A stretch of 64,000 bases of DNA from RGIG426 sp045639905 (GTDB lineage: Bacteria; Bacillota; Clostridia; Oscillospirales; Acutalibacteraceae), in the NCBI GenBank assembly GCA_045639905.1, contig JAZUDZ010000044.1:72659-136658 (forward strand), read 5' to 3'. The notes under the pieces are model-generated. The model made no database searches. It was given only the letters and a program-made list of their open reading frames with translations, and was not told the DNA's origin. This document shows, piece after piece, positions 41,947 through 53,100 of the stretch (positions are counted from its first letter, which is position 1; each line of letters starts with the position of its first letter). The position numbers were made by a program, and so were the translations under genes.

Positions 41947-43149
41947 TTAGGCATTGATAGCGGTGACAACACCGGAACCAACAGTACGGCCACCTTCACG
42001 GATAGCGAAGCGGAGACCTTCTTCAATAGCAATCGGGGTGATGAGTTCGACGTCCATTTCGACGTTGTCACCAGGGGTGCACATCTCGATGCCGGCCGGC
42101 AAGGTGATAACACCGGTAACGTCGGTGGTACGGAAGTAGAACTGCGGACGATAGTTGTTGAAGAACGGAGTATGACGGCCGCCTTCATCCTTGGAAAGGA
42201 CATAAACCTGACCATGGAACTTGGTGTGCGGGTTGATGGAACCCGGTTTGCAGAGAACCTGACCACGTTCGACTTCGTCACGGGCAACGCCACGGAGAAG
42301 AGCACCAACGTTATCGCCGGCTTCGCAGTAGTCGAGGGTCTTGCGGAACATTTCCATAGAGGTAACAACAGTCTTACCTTTTTCTTCTTTCAAACCAACG
42401 ATTTCAACTTCTTCGCCGGCTTTCAAGGAACCACGCTCAACACGACCGGTAACAACAGTACCACGGCCGGAGATGGTCATAACGTCTTCGATCGGCATCA
42501 AGAACGGGAGATCAGCTTTACGGTCCGGAGTCGGAATGTAGCTGTCAACAGCGTCCATGAGTTCATGAATCGGAGCATAAACCGGATCAGACGGATCAGT
42601 GGAAGTGCTCTCCAAAACCTGAAGGGCAGAACCTTTGATGATCGGAGTGTCATCGCCCGGGAATTCATAGCTGTCGAGGGTCTCACGGATTTCCATCTCA
42701 ACGAGTTCGAGGAGTTCCGGATCATCCATCTGATCAACTTTGTTCATGAAAACAACAATGTACGGAACGTTAACCTGACGGGCCAAGAGCAAGTGCTCTT
42801 TGGTCTGAGCCATCGGGCCATCGGTGGCGGCGATAACGAGGATAGCGCCATCCATCTGAGCAGCACCGGTGATCATGTTTTTGATGTAGTCAGCGTGTCC
42901 GGGGCAGTCAACGTGAGCATAGTGACGGTTAGCAGTCTCATACTCAACGTGAGCAGTGTTGATTGTGATACCACGCTCGCGCTCTTCGGGAGCCTTATCG
43001 ATGTTAGCATAATCTGCGAACTCGGCATTGCCCTCCATAGCAAGAACTTTTGTGATAGCAGCAGTCAAAGTGGTCTTACCATGGTCAACGTGACCAATGG
43101 TACCAATGTTTACGTGGGGTTTGTTACGTTCAAATTTAGCTTTCGCCAT
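41947..43149 (-). CDS. tuf: elongation factor Tu
   Basis: GTPase that delivers aminoacyl-tRNA to the ribosome, 400 residues. The P-loop is GHVDHGKT at 19-26, the switch II region DCPGHADYIKNM, and the NKVD and SAL base-recognition motifs are present (as NKVDQ and GSALQV). The start at 43149 follows AAGGAGG. The spacer to fusA carries an independent promoter. Confidence 0.98.
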   Translation of the reverse strand: MAKAKFERNKPHVNIGTIGHVDHGKTTLTAAITKVLAMEGNAEFADYANIDKAPEERERGITINTAHVEYETANRHYAHVDCPGHADYIKNMITGAAQMDGAILVIAATDGPMAQTKEHLLLARQVNVPYIVVFMNKVDQMDDPELLELVEMEIRETLDSYEFPGDDTPIIKGSALQVLESTSTDPSDPVYAPIHELMDAVDSYIPTPDRKADLPFLMPIEDVMTISGRGTVVTGRVERGSLKAGEEVEIVGLKEEKGKTVVTSMEMFRKTLDYCEAGDNVGALLRGVARDEVERGQVLCKPGSINPHTKFHGQVYVLSKDEGGRHTPFFNNYRPQFYFRTTDVTGVITLPAGIEMCTPGDNVEMDVELITPIAIEEGLRFAIREGGRTVGSGVVTAINA

Positions 43150-43202
43150 TGTTCTTTCCTCCTTAAAAATTGGAAAAATTTGAGTATTAATCACACAAAC
43201 TG

Positions 43203-43231
43203 ATTTTACCAAGTTTCCTATAGAAAATCAA
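43203..43231 (-). promoter_or_regulatory. internal promoter of tuf
   Basis: Minus strand: TTGATT, 17-base spacer, TAAAAT, in the 96-base spacer between fusA and tuf. It would allow EF-Tu to be made in excess over EF-G. Confidence 0.6.
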
Positions 43232-43245
43232 GCACTATTTTTTGC

Positions 43246-45336
43246 TTAATCTTCCTTTTTGGAACGTTTGGAAATGATCTCTTCCGAAACACTCTTCGGA
43301 AGTTCTTTGTAATGACTGGGTTCCATGACATACTGGCCGCGGCCCTGAGTCTTGGAACGAAGATCCGTAGCATAGCCGAACATTTCAGCCAGCGGGATAA
43401 AGGCGCGAATCTGCTGAGCACCGGACACACTGTCCATGCCCTGCATTTCACCACGACGGGAGTTAACGTCACCGATAACATCACCGGTATATTCTTCCGG
43501 AGCGATAACGACAACCTTCATGATGGGCTCCATCAAAACCGGATCGGCTTTTCTCATAGCATCTTTGAAAGCCATAGAACCGGCAATCTTAAATGCCATT
43601 TCAGAAGAGTCAACCTCATGATAAGAACCATCATACAAGGTAACTTTCACGTCAACAACCGGGTAACCGGCAACAACACCGGCCTGCATGGCACCCTGGA
43701 TACCGGCATCAACGGCAGGAATGTATTCCTTCGGAATAGCACCACCGACGATGGCATTGATAAACTCATAACCTTTACCGGATTCGTTGGGTTCCACTTT
43801 AATTTTAACGTGACCATACTGACCTTTACCACCGGACTGACGGGCATACTTGGTATCCACATCAGCCATCTTGCGGATGGTTTCTTTGTAAGCAACCTGC
43901 GGGGCGCCTACGTTTGCTTCCACTTTGAACTCACGAAGAAGACGATCAACGATGATTTCGAGGTGGAGCTCACCCATACCGGCAATAATGGTCTGACCGG
44001 TTTCTTCGTCTGTATAGGTCTTGAAGGTCGGATCTTCTTCAGCCAACTTGGCCAAAGCGATACCCATCTTCTCTTGACCGGCCTTGGTTTTCGGCTCAAT
44101 AGCAACACGAATAACCGGCTCCGGGAATTTCATGGATTCCAGGATGATCGGATGTTTTTCATCACAAAGCGTATTACCTGTGGTGGTATTTTTCAGACCA
44201 ACAGCGGCAGCAATGTCGCCTGCAAAAACTTCGTCAATATCCTTACGGTCATTGGCGTGCATCTGCAGAATACGACCGATACGCTCGGTGTCATCTTTGT
44301 TTGCGTTGTAAACACTGGTGCCCTTCAAAAGTGTACCGGAATACACACGGAAGAAGCAGAGTTTACCAACATACGGGTCGGTGGCAATCTTGAAAGCCAA
44401 AGCAGCGAACGGCTCTTTGTCGGAAGACGGACGCTCCTCCTGCTCGTCGGTTTCCGGGTTCACACCTTTGATGGCGGGAACATCGAGCGGAGACGGCATA
44501 TAATCAACGATTGCATCGAGCAATTTCTGAACACCCTTGTTACGGTAGGACGTACCGCAGCAAACCGGGACCATTGTGTTGGCAATGGTGGATTTGCGGA
44601 TGCAGGTTTTGATTTCTTCAATGGTCAATTCTTCACCGGCGAAGTATTTCTCCATGAGATCGTCATCCTGTTCGGCAACGTGCTCAATGAGTTCTTCACG
44701 ATACTTCTGGGCAGTTTCCTGCATATCTTCCGGGATGTCCTCAACGCTGATATCAAGACCCATGTCATCGTTGTAGATGTAGGCCTTCATTTCGACCAGG
44801 TCGATAATACCTTTGAAGAACTGTTCCGCACCAATCGGAAGCTGGATCGGAACAGCATTACATTTCAGGCGCTCTTTCATCATGTCAACGACGCGATAGA
44901 AGTCGGCACCCATAATGTCCATTTTATTAACGTATGCCATACGCGGAACCTTGTATTCGTCAGCCTGACGCCAAACGGTTTCAGACTGCGGTTCTACACC
45001 GCCTTTGGCGCACAATACGGTAACAGAGCCATCAAGAACACGGAGGGAACGCTGCACTTCAACGGTGAAGTCAACGTGTCCGGGGGTGTCAATGATGTTG
45101 ATACGGTGATCATGCCAGAAGCATGTGGTAGCAGCAGAAGTAATGGTAATACCACGCTCCTGCTCCTGAGCCATCCAGTCCATGGTGGCACTACCATCAT
45201 GGGTTTCACCGATCTTATGGTTAATACCGGTATAGTACAAAATACGTTCAGTTGTAGTTGTTTTACCGGCATCGATGTGAGCCATGATACCGATATTACG
45301 AGTATCTTCGAGCGATACTTTACGAGTGTTAGCCAT
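43246..45336 (-). CDS. fusA: elongation factor G
   Basis: Translocation GTPase, 696 residues. The P-loop is AHIDAGKTTTTE (19-30), followed by DTPGHVDFTVEV and NKMD. The domain IV and V motifs are intact (GGKGQYGHVKI, YATDLRSKTQGRG). GAGGAGG precedes the ATG. It follows rpsG by 36 bases in the str operon. Confidence 0.98.
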   Translation of the reverse strand: MANTRKVSLEDTRNIGIMAHIDAGKTTTTERILYYTGINHKIGETHDGSATMDWMAQEQERGITITSAATTCFWHDHRINIIDTPGHVDFTVEVQRSLRVLDGSVTVLCAKGGVEPQSETVWRQADEYKVPRMAYVNKMDIMGADFYRVVDMMKERLKCNAVPIQLPIGAEQFFKGIIDLVEMKAYIYNDDMGLDISVEDIPEDMQETAQKYREELIEHVAEQDDDLMEKYFAGEELTIEEIKTCIRKSTIANTMVPVCCGTSYRNKGVQKLLDAIVDYMPSPLDVPAIKGVNPETDEQEERPSSDKEPFAALAFKIATDPYVGKLCFFRVYSGTLLKGTSVYNANKDDTERIGRILQMHANDRKDIDEVFAGDIAAAVGLKNTTTGNTLCDEKHPIILESMKFPEPVIRVAIEPKTKAGQEKMGIALAKLAEEDPTFKTYTDEETGQTIIAGMGELHLEIIVDRLLREFKVEANVGAPQVAYKETIRKMADVDTKYARQSGGKGQYGHVKIKVEPNESGKGYEFINAIVGGAIPKEYIPAVDAGIQGAMQAGVVAGYPVVDVKVTLYDGSYHEVDSSEMAFKIAGSMAFKDAMRKADPVLMEPIMKVVVIAPEEYTGDVIGDVNSRRGEMQGMDSVSGAQQIRAFIPLAEMFGYATDLRSKTQGRGQYVMEPSHYKELPKSVSEEIISKRSKKED

Positions 45337-45372
45337 AGTTTCCTCCTCTTACAATAACAGTCGGAGCGCACA

Positions 45373-45843
45373 TTACCAACGGAAATGGGCGAAAGCTTTG
45401 TTGGCTTCGGCCATTTTGTGGGTGTCTTCGCACTTTTTGGCAGCTCCGCCCGTACCGGCAAGAGCATCCAGGATTTCGTTGGCAAGTCTTTCCTTCATGG
45501 TCTTCTCGGAACGAGTACGAGAATAGGTAGTGAGCCAACGCAAACCGAGGGTGGTACGACGATCAGGACGAACCTCAATCGGGACCTGGTAAGTAGCACC
45601 ACCGACACGGCGGGCTTTGACTTCGAGTTGCGGCATGATGTTTTCCATAGCCTGCTCAAAGACTTCCAGGGCATCTTTACCGGACTTCTCAGCAACGATT
45701 TCAAAAGCATCGTAAACGATCTTCTGAGCAACACCGCGCTTACCATCCAGCATAATGTTGTTAATCAAGCGAGTGACCAGTTTCGAATTATAAATCGGAT
45801 CCGGCAACACATCACGTTTCGGAATAGAGCCTCTTCTGGGCAT
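45373..45843 (-). CDS. rpsG: 30S ribosomal protein S7
   Basis: A 156-residue primary-binding protein of the 30S head. It starts MPRRGSIPKRDVLPDPIYNSKLV and has LEVKARRVGGATYQVP and RRTTLGLRWL. The start at 45843 follows AAGGAGGG. The 139-base spacer to rpsL is long for this operon and carries a small hairpin. Confidence 0.97.
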   Translation of the reverse strand: MPRRGSIPKRDVLPDPIYNSKLVTRLINNIMLDGKRGVAQKIVYDAFEIVAEKSGKDALEVFEQAMENIMPQLEVKARRVGGATYQVPIEVRPDRRTTLGLRWLTTYSRTRSEKTMKERLANEILDALAGTGGAAKKCEDTHKMAEANKAFAHFRW

Positions 45844-45882
45844 TCTACTTCCCTCCTTCATAAAAATGATATCATAGGTACT

Positions 45883-45901
45883 CGGAAGTGACAAGCTTCC
45901 G
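45883..45901 (-). other. hairpin in the rpsL-rpsG spacer
   Basis: A CGGAAG/CTTCCG stem with a 7-base loop within the 139-base intercistronic region. In E. coli, S7 regulates its operon by binding the rpsL-rpsG spacer. Whether this spacer does the same is unknown. Confidence 0.35.
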
Positions 45902-45982
45902 TCGGCCAAGCAGAGACTCTATAAGTATTTATACAATAATTATAAAGCTGCTTGAATTGCCTCTTTTTAGTGTCGTAGAAGA

Positions 45983-46396
45983 TTACTTCTTCGGGCGCTT
46001 TGCACCATACTTGGAACGAGCCTGCTTACGGTTGGCAACACCTTGAGTATCCAAAGTACCACGGATAATGTGATAACGGACACCAGGCAAGTCACGAACA
46101 CGTCCGCCGCGGAGCAACACAACGCTGTGCTCCTGCAAGTTGTGACCTTCACCCGGAATGTAGGTAGTAACTTCGATACCGTTAGACAAACGCACACGAG
46201 CGACTTTACGAAGAGCAGAGTTCGGCTTTTTCGGTGTGGTTGTTTTAACGGAAGTACATACACCACGTTTCTGCGGGGCATTACGGTCTGTGGCAATCTG
46301 TTTCTTGGAGTTCCAGCCTTTCAAAAGAGCCGGGGCCTTAGCCTTTTTCTCAAGATCCTTTCTGCCACTGCGAACCAGTTGGTTAAACGTAGGCAA
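45983..46396 (-). CDS. rpsL: 30S ribosomal protein S12
   Basis: A 137-residue protein at the decoding centre. It reads LPTFNQLVRSGRKDL, with the decoding-loop segment TTTPKKPNSALRK and YIPGEGHNLQEHS, and the insertion before PQKRGVCT typical of Firmicutes. The start is a TTG at 46396, eight bases after GGAGG; the GTG nine bases upstream is part of the ribosome site itself. First gene of the str operon with a strong promoter. The lysines linked to streptomycin susceptibility are unchanged. Confidence 0.96.
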   Translation of the reverse strand: MPTFNQLVRSGRKDLEKKAKAPALLKGWNSKKQIATDRNAPQKRGVCTSVKTTTPKKPNSALRKVARVRLSNGIEVTTYIPGEGHNLQEHSVVLLRGGRVRDLPGVRYHIIRGTLDTQGVANRKQARSKYGAKRPKK

Positions 46397-46462
46397 ATCA
46401 AACACCTCCTTGATTTAAAATATAGCCTAAACAGATAAATAATCTGCGCAGCGCAAGATAGA

Positions 46463-46491
46463 ATTTTAGCACCCAAAAGGGCTTTTGTCAA
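46463..46491 (-). promoter_or_regulatory. str operon promoter
   Basis: Minus strand: TTGACA, 17-base spacer, TAAAAT. The -35 box lies in the loop and right arm of the rpoC hairpin at 46474-46499. Confidence 0.85.
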
Positions 46492-46499
46492 GCCCTTTT
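46474..46499 (-). terminator. stem-loop after rpoC overlapping the str promoter
   Basis: Minus strand: AAAAGGGCTT-loop-AAGCCCTTTT, 16 bases after the rpoC stop. The T tract is only the four T of the stem arm, so termination may be partial and some rpoBC transcripts may run into the str operon. Confidence 0.6.
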
Positions 46500-46515
46500 G
46501 TTCTATTTCGGTGCA

Positions 46516-49500
46516 TTATTCGACGGGAACAACTTCCTCATCGTCGGCATCCACAAGGGCGCCGCGAAGAGCTTGAATGAAGGGGTCATCGTCGTGAGCG
46601 TGGGTGTTAATCACATCCACCTCGTTATAACTGCGGATACCGGTACCGGCCGGGATGATGTTACCAATGATAACATTCTCTTTCAGGCCGACGAGCGGAT
46701 CGCTCTTACCCTTGATAGCCGCATCGGTAAGGACACGTGTGGTCTCCTGGAAGGAAGCCGCGGACAGGAAGCTGTCGGTGGAAAGAGCCGCCTTGGTGAT
46801 ACCAAGCAAAACGGTATCGTATTTGGCTTCTTCCAAGCCCTCTTCCCCGGCTGCGATACGAGCCTGGATTGCTTTGTTGGCATCCAAAACTTCGCTCACA
46901 TTCACACGGGTATCTTTAATGAGGTTGGTGCTGCCGGAATCGGTGACGAAGGCTTTACGCATCATTTGACGCACAATGACTTCGATGTGTTTATCGTTCA
47001 GATAAACCGCCTGCAAACGGTAAGCACTCTGGACTTCTTCAATGAGGTAGTCACGGACTTTATCCGCACCGAGGATACGCAGGATATCCTGCGGATAGCA
47101 GGAACCGTATGTCAGCGGATCACCCGGATGAACGGTATCGCCCTCGGCTACGCACAGATGGAAGCCGAACGGAATATGATAGGAACGCTGGTCATTATCC
47201 GAGCTGTCTTTACCGGAATGGGTAACCACGACGAACTCTTTCTTCTTTTCCTGACGGAAAGAAACCTGACCTTCGATTTCGCTGAGGATGGCAGCGTTCT
47301 TCGGACGACGTGCTTCGAAAAGTTCCTCAACACGCGGAAGACCCTGGGTAATATCCTCACCGGAAGCGATACCACCGGTATGGAAGGTACGCATGGTAAG
47401 CTGAGTACCCGGTTCACCGATGGACTGGGCAGCAATGGTACCGACCGCCTCACCGACGGAAACGGCATCCACGGTAGCAAGGTTGGCACCGTAGCAGTGT
47501 GCGCAGACACCATGGCGGGCATGGCAGGTCAAGACGGAACGAACTTTGATACGCTCCACGCCATACTGCTTGGTAATGACTTCGGCATCGGCCGCCGTCA
47601 ACATATGGTCTTTGGAGAACAGCACTTTACCGGTCTTCGGATCACAGAAGTCATCCACCAGGAAGCGGCCCACCAAACGTTCGGAAACGTCTTCAATGAC
47701 GGAGTCACCGTCCGTGATGGTATATACTTCGATACCGTCATGGCATCCGCAATCTTCCTCACGAATGATAACGTCCTGAGCGACGTCAACCAAACGACGC
47801 GTCAAATAACCGGAGTCAGCGGTACGAAGAGCGGTATCGGCCAAACCTTTACGAGCACCACGAGAAGCGATAAAGTACTCGAAAACGTTCAAGCCTTCAC
47901 GATAGTTCGCACGAATCGGAACTTCGATGGCTTTACCGGAGGTGTTGGCAATCAAGCCACGCATACCGGCGAGCTGACGAATCTGAGACGAAGAACCACG
48001 AGCACCGGAATCGGCCATCATGTTAATCGGGTTGAACTCGTCCATGTTGTCCGAAACGGCTTTACCGACTTTTTCAGTCGTTTCGTTCCAAATACGAACC
48101 ACTTCTTTGTAGCGTTCATCGTTGGAAGTCAAGCCTTCGTTGTAGATTTCGGTAATCTTGTCAATTTCTTTCTCCGCATTAGCGATGATCTCTTTCTTCT
48201 GCGGCGGGATGGTGGCATCCACGACGGCAACGGTCAAAGAACCGATGGTGGAATAATGGTAGCCCTGAGACTTAATGGCATCGAGGACTTCGGAAGTTTC
48301 GGCAGGACCGTGCACCTTGATGCACTTGTCAATAATGGTGCCGAGTTGTTTCTTACCGACTTTGAATTCCACTTCATAGAAGAAGAGATTTTCCGGATCG
48401 CTGCGGTCCACAAAGCCCAAATCCTGCGGCACGGCGCGGTTGAAGATGATACGGCCGACCGTGGTTTCAATAATCTTGGACTTCTTCTCGCCGTTGATTT
48501 CAAGCGTACGGCGAACCTTAATTTTGGCGTGCAAATCCACGGCTTTGGCATCATAAGCCATTAAAGCTTCCTGCTCGTCGCGGAAGTATTTGCCTTCGCC
48601 CTTCTCCCCGTCGCGAATATACGTCAAGTAGTAAGAACCGAGAACCATATCCTGGGTCGGAACGGTAACAGGCTTACCGTCAGAAGGTTTAAGAAGGTTT
48701 CCGGCAGCCAGCATCAAGAAGCGGGCTTCGGCCTGGGCTTCGGAAGAAAGCGGAACGTGAACGGCCATCTGGTCACCGTCGAAGTCGGCGTTAAAAGCGG
48801 TACAAACCAACGGATGGAGCTTAATGGCACGGCCTTCCACCAAAACAGGTTCAAAAGCCTGGATGCCGAGACGGTGAAGCGTAGGAGCACGGTTCAGCAT
48901 AACCGGATGGTCTTTGATAACCACTTCCAGAGCATCCCAAACAGCGGGATCCACACGCTCAACCATTTTACGTCCATGCTTCTCGTTTTGACAGACTTCG
49001 GTCTCCATCAAACGTTTAACAACAAACGGTTTGAACAATTCCAGTGCCATTTCCTTCGGCAAACCGCACTGGTACATCTTGAGTTCCGGACCGACAACGA
49101 TAACGGAACGGCCGGAATAGTCAACACGTTTACCAAGCAGGTTCTGACGGAAACGACCCTGTTTACCCTTGAGGATATCCGACAGAGACTTGAGAGGACG
49201 GTTGCCGGCACCCGTGACCGGGCGACCGTGACGACCGTTATCAATCAAAGCATCAACGGCTTCCTGAAGCATACGTTTCTCGTTGCGAATCATCGGTTCC
49301 GGAGCATCCGGGATGGAGAGGAATTTCTTCAAACGGTTGTTACGGTTGATAACACGACGATAAAGATCATTCAGGTCAGAGGTGGCAAAACGACCACCGT
49401 CGAGCTGAACCATCGGACGGATATCCGGCGGAATGACCGGAATCACATTGAGAATCATCCACTCCGGACGGTTGCCGGAGCGCAGGAACGCATCCACGAC

Positions 49501-50139
49501 TTCCAAACGTTTAAGAAGTTTGGTCCGGTTCTGACCGGTTGTCTCTTCCAGCTGGGATTTCAGCTCGGCATGCAGTTCCTCGAGGTTGATTTCTTCCAAA
49601 AGCTTCTGGATGTATTCAGCACCCATACCGGCTTCGAAATCGTCCTCATACTTTTCGCGCATATCGCTGTATTCGTCCTCGTCCAGAATCTGCTTTTTGT
49701 GCAGTTCACGGGCATCACCCGGATCGGTGACAATATAAGAGGAGTAATAAAGAACCGCTTCCAACTTTTTCGGGCTGACATCCAGCATCAAAGCGATACG
49801 GGACGGGATGCCTTTGTAGTACCAAATGTGAGAAACAGGGGTAGCCAGTTCAATATGGCCCATACGTTCACGACGAACCTTTTTGCGGGTGACTTCAACA
49901 CCGCAGCGGTCGCAAATCTTGCCCTTGTATCCCCTATTGTTCGGTTTATATTTTCCGCAAGAACATTCAAAATCTTTCGTAGGTCCGAAAATCTTTTCGC
50001 AGAAAAGACCTTCTTTTTCCGGTTTTAAAGTACGATAGTTGATGGTTTCCGGTTTGGTAACCTCACCATAGGACCACGAACGAATACGTTCAGGGGAAGC
50101 GAGACCAATTTTTACAGAATCAAAACTAATTGCATTCAT
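46516..50139 (-). CDS. rpoC: RNA polymerase subunit beta'
   Basis: A 1207-residue catalytic subunit. The N-terminal zinc finger is CSCGKYKPNNRG and CDRCGVEVT, and the active-site motif NADFDGDQMAVH holds the Mg. The rudder and bridge regions (LLGKRVDYSGRSVI, GARGSSSQIRQL) and the second Zn-binding Cys set (CGCHDG, CHARHGVCAHCYG) are present. AAAGGGG precedes the ATG. 17 bases after rpoB. Confidence 0.98.
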   Translation of the reverse strand: MNAISFDSVKIGLASPERIRSWSYGEVTKPETINYRTLKPEKEGLFCEKIFGPTKDFECSCGKYKPNNRGYKGKICDRCGVEVTRKKVRRERMGHIELATPVSHIWYYKGIPSRIALMLDVSPKKLEAVLYYSSYIVTDPGDARELHKKQILDEDEYSDMREKYEDDFEAGMGAEYIQKLLEEINLEELHAELKSQLEETTGQNRTKLLKRLEVVDAFLRSGNRPEWMILNVIPVIPPDIRPMVQLDGGRFATSDLNDLYRRVINRNNRLKKFLSIPDAPEPMIRNEKRMLQEAVDALIDNGRHGRPVTGAGNRPLKSLSDILKGKQGRFRQNLLGKRVDYSGRSVIVVGPELKMYQCGLPKEMALELFKPFVVKRLMETEVCQNEKHGRKMVERVDPAVWDALEVVIKDHPVMLNRAPTLHRLGIQAFEPVLVEGRAIKLHPLVCTAFNADFDGDQMAVHVPLSSEAQAEARFLMLAAGNLLKPSDGKPVTVPTQDMVLGSYYLTYIRDGEKGEGKYFRDEQEALMAYDAKAVDLHAKIKVRRTLEINGEKKSKIIETTVGRIIFNRAVPQDLGFVDRSDPENLFFYEVEFKVGKKQLGTIIDKCIKVHGPAETSEVLDAIKSQGYHYSTIGSLTVAVVDATIPPQKKEIIANAEKEIDKITEIYNEGLTSNDERYKEVVRIWNETTEKVGKAVSDNMDEFNPINMMADSGARGSSSQIRQLAGMRGLIANTSGKAIEVPIRANYREGLNVFEYFIASRGARKGLADTALRTADSGYLTRRLVDVAQDVIIREEDCGCHDGIEVYTITDGDSVIEDVSERLVGRFLVDDFCDPKTGKVLFSKDHMLTAADAEVITKQYGVERIKVRSVLTCHARHGVCAHCYGANLATVDAVSVGEAVGTIAAQSIGEPGTQLTMRTFHTGGIASGEDITQGLPRVEELFEARRPKNAAILSEIEGQVSFRQEKKKEFVVVTHSGKDSSDNDQRSYHIPFGFHLCVAEGDTVHPGDPLTYGSCYPQDILRILGADKVRDYLIEEVQSAYRLQAVYLNDKHIEVIVRQMMRKAFVTDSGSTNLIKDTRVNVSEVLDANKAIQARIAAGEEGLEEAKYDTVLLGITKAALSTDSFLSAASFQETTRVLTDAAIKGKSDPLVGLKENVIIGNIIPAGTGIRSYNEVDVINTHAHDDDPFIQALRGALVDADDEEVVPVE

Positions 50140-50156
50140 ATTTTCATTCCCCTTTC

Positions 50157-53100
50157 TCAGTTGTTCTCATCGTAGCGACTCAAAGAATCATCAACATTGC
50201 CGAACTCATCCATTTCCAAACTGCCGAAGCCGTCGGAAAGTTCATTTTCATCAACAACCAGATCTTCCATAAATTCATCGATGGCATCCTTTTTCGGATA
50301 CTCGTCTTCAAATTTTTGTTTGAGATCGATTTCATTCTTATCTTTGTCCAAGGCGACAATGTCCAATCCCAAAGCCTGCAATTCTTTCACAAGAACGCGG
50401 AAGGATTCCGGAACACCCGCCTGCGGAATATTCTGGCCTTTAACGATAGACAAGTAGGCATTGGTACGGCCCATCACGTCATCCGACTTGATTGTCAGGA
50501 TTTCCTGTAAGGTATAAGCAGCACCATAGGCTTCAAGAGCCCAAACTTCCATTTCACCGAAACGCTGGCCGCCGAACTGCGCTTTACCACCGAGCGGCTG
50601 CTGGGTAACCAAAGCGTACGGACCGACCGAACGGGCGTGAATCTTATCATCAACCAAATGGTGAAGTTTTAAGAAGTACATATAACCGACGGTAACCGGG
50701 TTGTCGAATTTCTCACCGGTACGGCCGTCGCGAAGTTCAATCTTACCGTTGGGGTTACGACCGACTTCTTCCAGCATGGACTGGATGTCCTGTTCGGTAG
50801 CACCGTCAAAGACCGGGGTCATAATGTTGATACCCATGGCTTTTGCGGCAGCGCCGAGGTGAACTTCCAAAACCTGACCGATGTTCATACGAGACGGAAC
50901 ACCGAGGGGGTTCAAAACGATATCCAGCGGAGTACCATCCGGCAGGAACGGCATATCCTCACTGGGCAGTACGCGGGAAACAACGCCCTTGTTACCGTGA
51001 CGACCGGCCATCTTATCGCCGACACCGATCTTACGTTTTTGGGCAACGTACACGCGGACAATCTTATTGATGCCTGGGCCGAGTTCATCACTGCGTTTGT
51101 CGTCGAAGGTCTGTACGTCAACGACAATACCATACTGGCCGTGCGGCACTTTCAAGGAAGCATCACGAACGTCACGGGCTTTTTCACCGAAAATTTCGTG
51201 GAGCAATTTTTCCTCGTTGGATTCATCCGGCTCGCCCTTCGGCGTTACTTTACCGACCAAATAGTCACCGGCATGAACTTCGGCGCCGACACGGATTACA
51301 CCGTCTTTGCCCAAGTTCTTCAGCATATCTTCGGAAACGTTCGGGATATCGCGGGTGATTCTTTCGGCACCCAGCTTGGTTTCCCGTTCCGCAATTTCAT
51401 ATTCTTCCAAATGGATGGAAGTAAAGATGTCGTCACGAACCAATTTTTCATTGATCAAAACGGCGTCTTCGTAGTTGTAACCTTCCCAGGTCATAAAGCC
51501 GATGAGCACGTTGCGACCGAGGGCAATTTCACCGTTCACGGTGGAAGGACCGTCGGCAACGACGTCATGCTCTTTCACGTGGTCACCCACCTGAACCACC
51601 GGGTGCTGGTTGATACAAGTACCCTGGTTCGAACGGGAGAATTTCACGAGATTGTATGTATCAATCACGTTGTCCGCATCCCGCTGAATTTCCACACGAC
51701 CGGCATCCACGGAAATGACGGTACCGTCATTCTTTGCCAGCACACAAACACCGGAGTCCACACCGGCCTTGTATTCCATACCGGTACCGACAACCGGAGT
51801 CTCCGGGCGGAGCAGCGGCACAGCCTGGCGCTGCATGTTGGAACCCATCAAAGCACGGTTTGCGTCATCGTGCTCGAGGAACGGAATCATAGCGGTAGCG
51901 ACGGAAACGACCATCTTCGGAGAAACGTCCATGAAGTCCGGCAGATCTTTGGTAACTTCCAGGAATTCTCCGCGGCGACGGGCATTAACACGGTCACGGG
52001 CGAAGGTGTTGTCTTCGTTCAGCGGCTCGTTCGCCTGGGCCACAATGAAGCGGTCTTCAACATCAGCGGTCATATACACAACCTCGTCGGTTACGACGCC
52101 GGTTGCTTTATCAATCTTACGATACGGAGCTTCGATGAAGCCGTACTCGTTCACTTTGGCGAAAGTAGCCAAGTAGGAAATCAAGCCGATGTTCGGACCT
52201 TCAGGAGTCTCAATCGGGCACATACGGCCATAATGGCTGTAGTGAACGTCACGGACTTCGAATCCGGCGCGGTCACGGGACAAACCGCCGGGACCCAAAG
52301 CGGACAAACGACGTTTGTGAGTCAGTTCAGCCAGAGGGTTGTTCTGGTCCATGAACTGGGACAGCGGAGAAGAACCGAAGAACTCACGAATGGCCGCGGT
52401 CACCGGACGGATGTTGATAAGGGTTTCCGGAGTCATGGCTTTCACGTCGCCGGCCTGCAACATCATCTTTTCATGGATGGAATGCTCGAGACGGCTGAAA
52501 CCGATGCGGAAGTGATTCTGAATGAGTTCACCCACCGCTTTGATACGACGGTTGCCCAAATGGTCAATGTCGTCCACCGAGCCCACTTCGTTCGGAAGGT
52601 TATTCAAATAGCTGATGGAAGCCAGAATATCATCCAAAGTGATGTGGTTCGGAATGAGTTCATCGTGTCTCTTCTTGAGTTCCTTCTTGAGGGATTTCTC
52701 ATCTTTGGCATTTTCCAAAATTTCTTTCAAGACAGGATAGGAGACTTTTTCGTTCACATTGCACTCGGCTTTGGCGTCAAAGTCCACATATCCGCTGATA
52801 TCGACCATGCGGTTGGAAATGATCTTGGATTCACGCTCGACACCGTGATCCTCGGTCACCACATAGGCGGTGTAGATACCCTTGTTCTCCAGCTCGATGG
52901 CCTGCTCTTCCGTCACACGGACACCGGCATCAAGCAAAATCTCACCGGTCTCCTCGTCCACAATCGGACGGCTCAGGGTGCAGCCGAACAAGCGATTGGC
53001 AAGGCTGAGTTTCTTGTTGTATTTATAACGTCCGACACGGGAGATGTCGTAACGGCGGGGATCAAAGAACAATCCCTCCAAATGCTGTTTGGAGTTTTCG

